NCBI GenBank assembly: GCA_002350855.1
Contig: DEFM01000008.1
Location: 1-39,518 of the forward strand
DNA length: 39,518 nt
Origin: Prevotellaceae bacterium UBA2852
GTDB lineage: Bacteria > Bacteroidota > Bacteroidia > Bacteroidales > Bacteroidaceae
Reading direction: 5' to 3'
Within the stretch, counting starts at the first letter, position 1; each line of letters begins with the position of its first letter. Positions 25,853 through 34,700 of the stretch are shown in pieces. Under the pieces are notes generated by a model. The model did not search any database, had not been told where the DNA came from, and saw nothing but the letters and a program-made list of their open reading frames with translations. Both the position numbers and the translations under genes were made by a program.

Positions 25853-26791
25853 ATGGTATTGTCGGAGGAAGTGCTGAAGACGCTCCTTAAAGACCATACC
25901 ACTGGAAATAACATCTTCTGGGCGACGCATGACTATGAGGCGCTCGGTCCAGAGTATAATTACCATTCCGAGATTCTTCCTCACCTGATTACTGGTGGAC
26001 ATGGAATGGTAATAATGCCCCGTGTGCTTAAATCCAAACAACAACAGACTGACCGAGCCAAGGACATGGCTGAGGTCTTCACCCCTTCGTGGGTGTGCAA
26101 TGCCCAGAACAACCTTGTTGATGAAGCGTGGTTCGGGAGGAAAGATGTCTTCAATGTTGAAGACCAGGCGGACCACACTTGGAAATCCACCACTGAGAAA
26201 ATCCTATTTCCAGAAGGAAAGACGTGGAAGGACTATGTGCGTGCCACCCGCATGGAGATAACCTGCGGCGAGGCACCTTATCTCGTCAGCCGTTACGACA
26301 CAACGACTGGCGAAGCCATCCCTTTGTCTGAACGTATAGGAATACTCGACCGTAAGCTGAGGGTTATCAGCGAGAATGTTGATGTCAGCGGTGAATGGCT
26401 CGACTGGGCGCAGACTGCCTATAAGAACACTTACGGCTATGAATGGCAGGGCGACAACCTACTTCTTGCCCGTGAAGCTCTGCTCTGGACATTCATCGAG
26501 AACTATCAGGCAAAGTTCGGCAAGGCGCCGATGCTTAAATCCATAAACTATATCGCCTACATTGTTTCCTGGAACCTGTTTCAGATGGACGGGCTGAAAG
26601 GAGTTGTTCCTGACAGCTGTCATAGTACCACAGAAGTATCTGGCGGTCTGTTCGAAGAAAGGACTGAACGCATTATTCCCTGTACGGGTTGCGAGAAAGA
26701 CGACATCCGTCATCACAACGGCACATACTGCCTAATTCGTGACTGGGCAAACAATAAAAAGAAAAAACGTTTTATCGACCTTATCCAATAA
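25853..26791 (+). CDS. Methylase-like companion subunit of restriction system
   Basis: The product has 312 residues from the ATG with the strong ribosome site. It contains a motif-X-like AEVFTPSWVCN (about residue 72) and a motif-I-like segment, MEITCGEAPYLVSRYD (about 134), both resembling N6-adenine methylases. It lacks any NPPY motif IV; the corresponding place reads SWNLFQMDGL. The C-terminus has CTGC plus HHNGTYC (about 277-294), a possible zinc-binding cluster, and a Lys-rich tail. I recognise it as a family often labelled restriction subunit M and found beside Eco57I-like proteins. A DNA-recognition or SAM-sensing partner without its own catalysis is inference. Five bases separate it from the next gene, so the two are coupled. 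Confidence 0.7.
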   Translation: MVLSEEVLKTLLKDHTTGNNIFWATHDYEALGPEYNYHSEILPHLITGGHGMVIMPRVLKSKQQQTDRAKDMAEVFTPSWVCNAQNNLVDEAWFGRKDVFNVEDQADHTWKSTTEKILFPEGKTWKDYVRATRMEITCGEAPYLVSRYDTTTGEAIPLSERIGILDRKLRVISENVDVSGEWLDWAQTAYKNTYGYEWQGDNLLLAREALLWTFIENYQAKFGKAPMLKSINYIAYIVSWNLFQMDGLKGVVPDSCHSTTEVSGGLFEERTERIIPCTGCEKDDIRHHNGTYCLIRDWANNKKKKRFIDLIQ

Positions 26792-26796
26792 TACCT

Positions 26797-29700
26797 ATGG
26801 CAACATTTTCCTCATCCCTTAAATCCAAGCTGATATATGTCTTTGCAATCAGCGATGACAGACATAAGGACTGTCTGAAGATAGGCGACACCACACTTGA
26901 CGAGGACGACGGCTCCAACCTCTTCAACAACACTTCCGTATTGGAGAAGGCTGCCCACAAGCGAATCCGTGAGTATACTCGAACAGCCGGCATAGCCTAT
27001 CAGCTGCTTTACACTGAAATCAGCATCTTCGTCCGTAGCGGCATGATAATGACGTTCAACGACAAGCAGGTACACAAGGTGCTTGAACGTTCCGGAGTAA
27101 AGAAGAAGGAGTTTGACGGTGTGAAAGGAGCAGACGAATGGTTCTGCTGCGACCTTGAGACCGTGAAGAAGGCAATAGCAGCAGTCAAGAATGGCGAGAC
27201 GAGCCTGCATCCGTCTGATGTCACCCAGGGACAGACACCCATCATATTTCGTCCGGAACAGCAGGAGGCAATCGACAAGACCCGCAAGCGATTCAAGAAA
27301 GGCAACCAAATGCTGTGGAATGCCAAGATGCGCTTCGGTAAGACACTCTCTGCCTTGCAGGTAGTCAAGGAAGAGGGATTTGTCAGGACGCTTATACTAA
27401 CCCACCGTCCTGTTGTTGATAAAGGATGGTTCGATGATTTCGGCAAGATATTCTACGACAGGAAGGATTACCACTATGGTTCAAGAGGAAACGGTGAGTT
27501 GTTCGGGAAGCTCGAACAACTAACTGGAAAAGGGAATAAGTATGTCTATTTTGCTTCCATGCAGGATCTCCGAGGTTCGGAGCAGGTAGGTGGCAAGTTT
27601 GACAAAAACAACGAGATATTCAAGACACCATGGGACTTCGTCATTGTTGACGAGGCACATGAAGGCACCAAGACTGAACTCGGTCAGAATGTGCTTAAGG
27701 AACTGATAAAGGAGAATACCAAGGTTCTCCAACTCTCAGGTACACCTTTCAACCTCTTCGACGACTATAGCGAGGAAGAGATATTTACTTGGGACTATGT
27801 GATGGAGCAGAAAGCCAAGCAGGCATGGGACGTGGACAACCCATACGAACCTAATCCCTATGCCTCCCTTCCTGCAATCAATATCTACACCTACGACCTC
27901 GGCAACCTGATGAGCGAGTATGTAGGAGACGAAAAGGCATTCAACTTCCGTGAGTTCTTCCGAACGCGGGATGATGACACCTTCGTTCACGACAGGGACG
28001 TTGACAGATTCCTTACCCTGCTCTGTAAGGAAGACAAGGAAAGCCTCTATCCCTACACCAACGATACGTTCCGTAGCATCTTCCGCCATACGCTGTGGCT
28101 TGTTCCCGGAGTAAAATCAGCAAGGGCATTGAGTGCAAAGCTAAAGGCACATCCAGTCTTCGGAATGTTCCAGATTGTCAATGTCGCAGGAAACGGTGAT
28201 GAAGACGAGGAAAACGCAGAAGCCTTGACGATGGTGGAGAAAACCATAGGTAAAGACCCGGACGAGACCTATACCATCACACTCTCTTGCGGACGCCTTA
28301 CAACAGGTGTGAGCATTAAACCCTGGACGGCAGTATTTATGATGGCTGGTTCGTTCAGCACCTCAGCAGCTCAGTACATGCAGACCATATTCCGCGTGCA
28401 GACACCTTTCACCTGTCACGGACGCATGAAGGAACAATGCTACGCATTCGACTTCGCACCAGACAGGACATTAAGAGTATTGGCAGAAACGGCAAAGGTA
28501 AGCGCTAAGGCAGGCAAGCAGACAGAGGAAGACCGCAGGATTCTGGGCGACTTCCTGAACTTCTGTCCTATAATCAGTATCAACGGTTCACAGATGAAGC
28601 CCTACGATGTGAACAAGATGATGAGTCAGCTGAAGAAGGCACAGATAGAGAAGGTCGCTCAATGCGGCTTCGAGGACGGAGCACTCTATAACGACGAACT
28701 GCTGAAGCTGACGGATGTGGAACTTAAGGACTTCAATGACCTTAAGAAAACCATCGGAACCACAAAGGCAATGGCGAAAACTGGCAACATAGATGTTAAC
28801 CAGCAAGGATTCACCAACGAGCAGTATGCAGAGAAGGAACGTCTGGAGAAGAAAAAGAAGAAAGAACTGACGCCTGAGGAAAAGGCCCGATTGGAGGAAC
28901 TGAAGGCAATGAGCAACCAGCGTCGCAATGCCATCAGTATACTGCGAGGAATCTCCATACGTATGCCACTGCTGATTTATGGAGCAGAGCTGAAAAACGA
29001 AAATGAAGAAATCACGATTGACAACTTTGCCACACTTATAGACGATACTTCTTGGGAAGAGTTCATGCCAAAGGGCGTGGATAAGGAGAAGTTTGAGAAG
29101 TTCAAGAAATACTACGATCCTGACATCTTCCGTGAGGCGGGAAAACGAATCAGAGAAATGGCTCGTGCTGCGGATAAGTTTACCATAGAGGAAAGGATAG
29201 AACGTATCGCAGCCATCTTCAATACGTTCCGTAATCCAGACAAGGAAACGGTCTTGACTCCTTGGCGAGTTGTAAACATGCACATGAGCGACTGCTTGGG
29301 CGGTTGGTGTTTCTATGACGAGGATTTCAAGCAACCCATCAGCATTCCCCGTTGGGTCAATCAGGGACAGGTAACCAAAGACGTGTTCCGTCCCGAAGCG
29401 CATATCCTTGAGATAAACTCCAAGAGCGGTCTTTATCCGCTGTATGTAGCATACAACATATACAGGTCTAGAGTGGAGGCTGCGAAGCAGAAATACGGCA
29501 ATATCGGTCATGCCTTTGCAATGCAGCTATGGGATGCAACAATTGAGGAAAACATTCTTGTAGTATGCAAGACTCCGATGGCAAAGAGTATCACCAAACG
29601 GACCCTTGCCGGTTTCCGAAACACAAGAGTCAATGCACAATATTATCCAAACTTAATAGAAAACATTTCTGAAAAACCTGAAGCAATTGTCAATACATTT

Positions 29701-30765
29701 AGAGATGGCAAACACTTCTGGAAAATCAACAATAACGAAAACATGAAATTAGACGCAATAGTAGGTAATCCGCCGTATCAAGTGATGGACAAAGGTGAGT
29801 GTACGTCATCAACAGCCATCTATCCACAGTTTATAGATATTTCATGCAAATTGAAGTCAAAATATGTTTCATTAATTACCCCGTCAAGATGGATGACTAA
29901 GCAAGGAAGGGGACTCTCAGAAGAATGGGCAGAAGAAATACTCAATAGCAATCATTTTAGATATATTCGTGATTTTATTAATGCAAACGAATGTTTTCCT
30001 GGGGTGGAAATAAAAGGTGGAATATGTTATTTCTTATATGAAACTAATTATAATGGCACCTGTAATTATGTTCTTCTTCAGAATGGAGAAATTTCTATCA
30101 AGAATAGTTTTCTTAATGATTGGGGAATGGTAATTCGAGATGGGAAAGCAGAGAATATATTGAGGAAAATTTCATCAATTGAAGGTCTACATTATTATAA
30201 TGAGAATTCTTTCGCGTCTTTAGTTTGTGCAAGACACCATTTTGACCAAGGAACTCAACTTAGCACAAGTTGGCGTGGCTATTTCTTGAAACAAGATCGT
30301 ATTCATGATATAAAATGTTATTTGAACAAACAATTAGTGTCAAGTGGATATGGATGGGTTAATATCAATGATATCCCTAAAAACCATAGTGCCATACCAC
30401 TCCATAAAGTTTATATTTCTAAAGCATATGGTGCAGGTGATGCATTTCCACATCAAATACTTGGTATTCCTTTTTATGGTGAGCCAAATAGTGTATGCAC
30501 AGACACATATATCGTGATTCGTAGTGAGAGAGGCTTCAAATCAAGAGAAGAGTCTTATAATGTAATATCATATATAAAATCTAGATTCTTTCGTTATCTG
30601 GTTTTTATTAAAAAGAAAACACAAGATGCAGCAAGGGATGTCTATCAATTCGTTCCTCTCCAAGACTTCTCAAAACCTTGGACAGACGAGGAACTCTACA
30701 AGAAGTACAATCTTTCAGATGAAGAAATCCAATTCATAGAGTCGATGATTAAGCCGATGGAGTGA
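26797..30765 (+). CDS. GIY-YIG-like nuclease / SF2 helicase / Eco57I-like methylase fusion
   Basis: The 1322-residue protein is a single-chain restriction-modification enzyme. An N-terminal GIY-YIG/T5orf172-like domain (about 10-130) shows IYVFAI, LKIGDTT, KQVHKVLE and EWF. The SF2 helicase has MRFGKT (Walker A, about 180), IVDEAHEG (about 283), SGTPFN (about 314) and QTIFRVQT (about 527). A Lys/Glu-rich coiled coil lies near 690-730. The methylase has motif X TPWRVVNMHM (about 820), motif I LEINSKSGLYPLY (about 870) and catalytic NPPY (991-994). The last 270 residues should hold the target-recognition domain. DNA coding from about residue 950 to 1285 is much richer in AT than the rest, suggesting exchange of the specificity part. 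Overall it resembles translocating Type I/ISP-like enzymes, with the nuclease replaced by a GIY-YIG fold. Confidence 0.82.
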   Translation: MATFSSSLKSKLIYVFAISDDRHKDCLKIGDTTLDEDDGSNLFNNTSVLEKAAHKRIREYTRTAGIAYQLLYTEISIFVRSGMIMTFNDKQVHKVLERSGVKKKEFDGVKGADEWFCCDLETVKKAIAAVKNGETSLHPSDVTQGQTPIIFRPEQQEAIDKTRKRFKKGNQMLWNAKMRFGKTLSALQVVKEEGFVRTLILTHRPVVDKGWFDDFGKIFYDRKDYHYGSRGNGELFGKLEQLTGKGNKYVYFASMQDLRGSEQVGGKFDKNNEIFKTPWDFVIVDEAHEGTKTELGQNVLKELIKENTKVLQLSGTPFNLFDDYSEEEIFTWDYVMEQKAKQAWDVDNPYEPNPYASLPAINIYTYDLGNLMSEYVGDEKAFNFREFFRTRDDDTFVHDRDVDRFLTLLCKEDKESLYPYTNDTFRSIFRHTLWLVPGVKSARALSAKLKAHPVFGMFQIVNVAGNGDEDEENAEALTMVEKTIGKDPDETYTITLSCGRLTTGVSIKPWTAVFMMAGSFSTSAAQYMQTIFRVQTPFTCHGRMKEQCYAFDFAPDRTLRVLAETAKVSAKAGKQTEEDRRILGDFLNFCPIISINGSQMKPYDVNKMMSQLKKAQIEKVAQCGFEDGALYNDELLKLTDVELKDFNDLKKTIGTTKAMAKTGNIDVNQQGFTNEQYAEKERLEKKKKKELTPEEKARLEELKAMSNQRRNAISILRGISIRMPLLIYGAELKNENEEITIDNFATLIDDTSWEEFMPKGVDKEKFEKFKKYYDPDIFREAGKRIREMARAADKFTIEERIERIAAIFNTFRNPDKETVLTPWRVVNMHMSDCLGGWCFYDEDFKQPISIPRWVNQGQVTKDVFRPEAHILEINSKSGLYPLYVAYNIYRSRVEAAKQKYGNIGHAFAMQLWDATIEENILVVCKTPMAKSITKRTLAGFRNTRVNAQYYPNLIENISEKPEAIVNTFRDGKHFWKINNNENMKLDAIVGNPPYQVMDKGECTSSTAIYPQFIDISCKLKSKYVSLITPSRWMTKQGRGLSEEWAEEILNSNHFRYIRDFINANECFPGVEIKGGICYFLYETNYNGTCNYVLLQNGEISIKNSFLNDWGMVIRDGKAENILRKISSIEGLHYYNENSFASLVCARHHFDQGTQLSTSWRGYFLKQDRIHDIKCYLNKQLVSSGYGWVNINDIPKNHSAIPLHKVYISKAYGAGDAFPHQILGIPFYGEPNSVCTDTYIVIRSERGFKSREESYNVISYIKSRFFRYLVFIKKKTQDAARDVYQFVPLQDFSKPWTDEELYKKYNLSDEEIQFIESMIKPME

Positions 30766-31026
30766 AAAATAGAACAGATTGTAAGGGTGAATCTAATAAT
30801 TCACTACATTTGCGGATAGAATGGACAGGTTCTCTGATTCGAAATTAAGAAGGAAGTTGTATGATGTAAGATGTAAGAGGGAAGAGGGTAATTTGCGTTC
30901 AAGATGTTCAATGGTTCAAGATATTCAAGAATAAAAAGAAGCAATACGTCACAAATAAAGTGAGTGAAAGATCTCAAAATCACCGCCTTTGCAAGAGCAG
31001 ACAGCAAAGGCGGCAATCGTATAGGG
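30766..31026. other. Intergenic region downstream of the restriction operon
   Basis: There is no convincing gene. It contains a TACATTTG (30805-30812) without a well-placed -33 element, a 37-codon frame from 30821 made largely of TTCAAGAT-type repeats (rejected), and the terminator hairpin at 30983-31013. Confidence 0.5.
30983..31013. terminator. Perfect 10-bp hairpin between convergent genes
   Basis: CCGCCTTTGC pairs exactly with GCAAAGGCGG across an 11-base loop. On the minus strand a weak T-rich stretch follows; no T-run follows on the plus strand. It lies 14 bases past the minus-strand gene 31027-31284. Confidence 0.6.
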
Positions 31027-31284
31027 TCAGTTGATGACTATCACTTTGTTGTTTGGCAGGTCGTATGTGATAGGGTGGGAGAAATCTATGGTCTCTCCGT
31101 CGTAGATTGTTGATACGTCAATGCCACGCCTGATAAATTCATCAATGAGAGCGGCATCGTAAAGAGAACGTGAATAATGCCAGGCATATTGCCCGACTTC
31201 ACTATTAAAGGAATTTAATAATGATTGGATAGATGCAGCAGCAAAGCGTTCTGCGAACTGCCTGTAAACAGAATTTTTTACCAT
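31027..31284 (-). CDS. Small hypothetical protein
   Basis: The product has 85 residues from the ATG at 31284 (MVKNSVYRQFAERFAAASI); an in-frame extension to 31341 exists, but its 19 residues are polar and unlike a conserved start. The N-terminal half is helical, the middle has YAWHYSRSLYDAALIDEF, and the C-terminus is beta-prone (YDLPNNKVIVIN). There is no signal peptide or known motif. I do not recognise the family. A minus-strand TAACTTTG lies at 31406-31413, about 120 nt upstream, without a good -33 partner. Confidence 0.5.
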   Translation of the reverse strand: MVKNSVYRQFAERFAAASIQSLLNSFNSEVGQYAWHYSRSLYDAALIDEFIRRGIDVSTIYDGETIDFSHPITYDLPNNKVIVIN

Positions 31285-31515
31285 AATAGGATAATTTTGA
31301 AGTGAATAATTGTTATTTCTTCCACATCGTACCTGAACCACCGTGGCATCCTAATGCTCGGTTGGTGAGTAAGCCAGAAGGCTTCTGCTCTTGATGCTTC
31401 GAGTGCAAAGTTACATAGAAATACGATAGAAATACTATTCTTTCATGAAAATGTTTTATCTTTGTGGTGAAATAACACCTAAATTGCATTTTGTCGTATT
31501 TCAGAAGCAAATTTT

Positions 31516-31665
31516 ATGGCACAGTCAAGTGATAACGGAAGGAGATATTATAGACCAGTTGACACCATGAGGCATCATCGTGAAAATGGATGGGACTATC
31601 GGAGTGGGAGGATAGAAACAACAAGGGGTGTCGGTAAAACGACACCCCTTGATTTATGTATGTAA
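31516..31665 (+). CDS. Possible 49-residue basic protein
   Basis: A frame from ATG at 31516 encodes MAQSSDNGRRYYRPVD and onward, rich in Arg, His, Tyr and Gly, and ends after a hairpin-coding segment. A TATCTTTG box lies at 31457-31464 with no clear -33 element, and no ribosome site is obvious. It may be a real small basic protein or chance; the hairpin at 31623-31650 overlaps its end, which argues for a transcript ending here. Confidence 0.25.
   Translation: MAQSSDNGRRYYRPVDTMRHHRENGWDYRSGRIETTRGVGKTTPLDLCM
31623..31650. terminator. Perfect 11-bp hairpin
   Basis: AAGGGGTGTCG, loop GTAAAA, CGACACCCCTT. The plus side is followed by GATTTATG, so the T-run is weak. It may end transcripts from the oxidoreductase (about 95 nt downstream of its stop) or the small plus-strand frame. 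Confidence 0.55.
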
Positions 31666-31697
31666 GCTTTATTATTGACTTCGTCGAAAATGCTTTC

Positions 31698-31738
31698 GCT
31701 CGGCATAGCTCAAACAAGTTTGGCTCTGCACTCGCTTA
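31698..31738. repeat. CTCGGCA-hairpin-CTCGCTTA dispersed repeat, copy B
   Basis: CTCGGCAT, AGC-T-CAAAC-AA-GTTTG-GCT, CTGCACTCGCTT. It lies 7 bases after the stop codon of the oxidoreductase (minus strand). Compared with 14096-14134, the stem differs by a compensated T-A to C-G pair. Confidence 0.65.
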
Positions 31739-31744
31739 TTTGCA

Positions 31745-34700
31745 TTATTCTGCTGAGTAGTCGATCTTCGACATGCGAACGTAGGTAGCGTAGCGGTGCT
31801 GTGCTGCCTTCTTGGCTGCGTCGAAGAGTTCCTGTGCTTCGTTTGGACATACCTTCTTGAGTGAGAGGTAACGTACTTCGCCGTCGAGGAATGGCTGGAA
31901 GTTATCCCAGTTTGGTGCCTTGGAGTCGAGCTGGAATGGGTTCTTGCCCTGCTCTGCGAGACGTGGGTCGAAACGCCACAGGTGCCAGTAACCGCACTCT
32001 ACTGCCTTAGCTTCCTCTGCCTGGCTCTTGCCCATGCCGCCCTTAGCCTTGAGACCGTGGTTGATACATGGTGCGTAAGCGATGACGAGTGATGGACCTG
32101 GGTATGCTTCTGCCTCGCGGAGTGCCTTGAGACACTGTGCGTTGTCGGCGCCCATAGCAACCTGTGCCACATAAACATAGCCGTAGGTTGACTGCATGAG
32201 ACCAAGGTCTTTCTTGGTGATGCGCTTACCGCCTGCTGCGAACTGTGCGATTGCTCCGATTGGGGTAGCCTTTGAAGACTGACCTCCGGTGTTGGAGTAA
32301 ACCTCAGTGTCGATAACGAAGATGTTGATGTCTTCGCCTGAAGCGAGTGCGTGGTCGAGACCGCCGTAACCGATGTCGTATGATGCACCGTCACCGCCGA
32401 TGATCCACTGGCTGCGCTTAACGAGGTAGTGGGAGAGTTCGCTGAGCTGCTTGCATACTGGGCAACCTGACTGACGTCCTTCGTTGATGAATGGAACGAG
32501 TTTGGCTGCTGCTGCCTTTGATGCGTCGGCATCGTCCTTTGCTGCAATCCATTCCTTTGCTGCTTCCTTGTAGCCTTCAGATGTCTTGTCGCTCTCAATC
32601 ATTTCGTTGAGGAGGGCAACGATGCGTGCACGCATCTTCTTGTTGGCGATTGCCATACCGAGACCGTATTCGCAGAAGTCCTCGAAGAGTGAGTTAGACC
32701 ATGCTGGTCCCTGACCCTTGGCGTTCTTGGTGTAAGGAGTTGATGGGATTGAGCCTGAGTAGATTGAAGAACATCCTGTAGCGTTGGCTACCATCTGACG
32801 GTCGCCGAAGAGCTGAGAGATGAGCTTCACGTATGGAGTTTCACCGCAACCTGAGCATGCGCCTGAGAACTCGAAGAGTGGGGTAGCGAACTGGCTAACG
32901 CGTGGGTTTGCCTTGTAGTCGATGAGGTCTTGCTTGCTGGCTACGTTCTTTACGCAGTATTCCCAGTTCTTTGCCTCGTCGAGCTCGTCCTGCAGAGGTA
33001 CCATCTTGAGTGCCTTGTTGCCTTTCTTGCCTGGACATACGTCCACACAGTTGCCGCAACCGAGACAGTCCATGACGCTTACCTGCATGCGGAACTTCAT
33101 GCCCTTGAGCTGTGCTGGAGCCACCATGTCGAGCTGTGCTGCGTCGAGTCCTGCTGATTCCTTTTCGTCCATGACGAACGGACGGATTGCTGCGTGAGGA
33201 CAAACGAATGCACACTTGTTACACTGGATACAGTTCTCTGAATCCCATGTTGGAACGAATGCTGACACACCGCGCTTCTCGTAGGCTGCTGTGCCTTGTT
33301 CCCACATACCGTCTTCGTAGCCCTTGTATGCTGAAACTGGGAGGAGGTCACCGTTCTGTGCATTGATTGGACGAACGAGGTTGTTGATGAAGTCTGGATC
33401 GTCGTTCTTCTCTTCTGGGTCTGCCGGAAGCTTAGCCCATGCCGGGTCAACGTCGAGTTTCTGATACTCACCGCCGCGGTCAACGGCTGCGTAGTTCATG
33501 TTGACAACGTCTTCACCCTTCTTGCCGTAAGACTTCACGATGGCTTTCTTCATCTGCTCAACAGCGAGTTCAACAGGGATTACCTCTGTGATGCGGAAGA
33601 ATGCTGACTGGAGGATGGTGTTGGTACGGTTGCCGAGACCAATCTCCTGTGCAATCTTGGTTGCGTTGATATAGTAAACTGTGATGTTCTTCTCTGCGAA
33701 ATACTTCTTCACGTTGTTCGGGAGGAAGTTAACGAGTTCCTCGCCTTCGAAGATGGTGTTGAGGAGGAACTGGCCGTTCTGACGAAGACCGCGCAGCACG
33801 TCGTACATGCGGAGGTATGCCTGTACGTGGCAAGCTACGAAATTAGGAGTCTTGATCTGATATGTAGAACGGATTGGTGTGTCACCGAAACGGAGGTGTG
33901 AGCAGGTGAAACCTCCAGACTTCTTAGAGTCGTAGGAGAAGTATGCCTGGCAGTACTTGTTGGTGTTGTCACCGATGATCTTGACTGAGTTCTTGTTTGC
34001 ACCTACGGTTCCGTCGGCACCAAGACCGAAGAACTTAGCTTCGAAGATGCCCTCACCACCGAGTGCCATTTCCTCTTCGAGAGGAAGTGAACGGAAGGTA
34101 ACGTCGTCAACGATACCTACTGTGAAGTGGTTCTTTGGCTCTGGAAGTTCAAGGTTCTTGTAAACTGTAAGAATCATAGTCGGAGTTACGTCGGCTGAAC
34201 CGAGACCGTAGCGACCGCCTACGATGAGAGGAGCGTTCTTCTGTCCGTAGAATGCGTCCTTAACGTCGAGGTAGAGTGGTTCGCCGTTTGCTCCTGGCTC
34301 CTTAGTGCGGTCAAGCACAGCGATGCGCTTAACTGTAGATGGAACTGCTGCAAGCAGACGCTCTACTGAGAATGGACGATAGAGGTGAACGCTGACCATA
34401 CCGTACTTCTTGCCGTTGGCGTTAGCGTAGTCGATAGCCTCACGGGCTGCCTCAGTGGCAGAACCCATCAGGATGATGACATCGGTAGCGTCCTTGGCTC
34501 CGTAGTAGGTGAATGGCTTGTACTCACGACCTGTGATCTTGGAGATTTCAGCCATGTACTTCTCTACTACTGCAGGTACTTCCTCATAGAATGGGTTGCA
34601 AGACTCACGGTGTGCGAAGAATGTCTCTGGGTTCTCAGCCATACCCTTTGCTTCTGGGTGTTCTGGAGAGAGACAGCGAGCGCGGAACTCAGCAACCTTG

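Larger units (their letters stand above)
31285..31744. other. Intergenic region with weak promoters, a small frame and repeats
   Basis: The 460-bp stretch contains minus-strand TAACTTTG (31406-31413), plus-strand TATCTTTG (31457-31464), a 49-codon plus-strand frame (31516-31665) overlapping a perfect 11-bp hairpin, and the CTCGGCA-hairpin-CTCGCTTA repeat (31698-31738) directly after the oxidoreductase stop. Confidence 0.5.

Noticed and set aside
30821..30934. 37-codon frame after the restriction operon
   Set aside because: It is built from TTCAAGAT and GATGTAAGATGTAAG repeat words and has no good promoter spacing or conservation clue.
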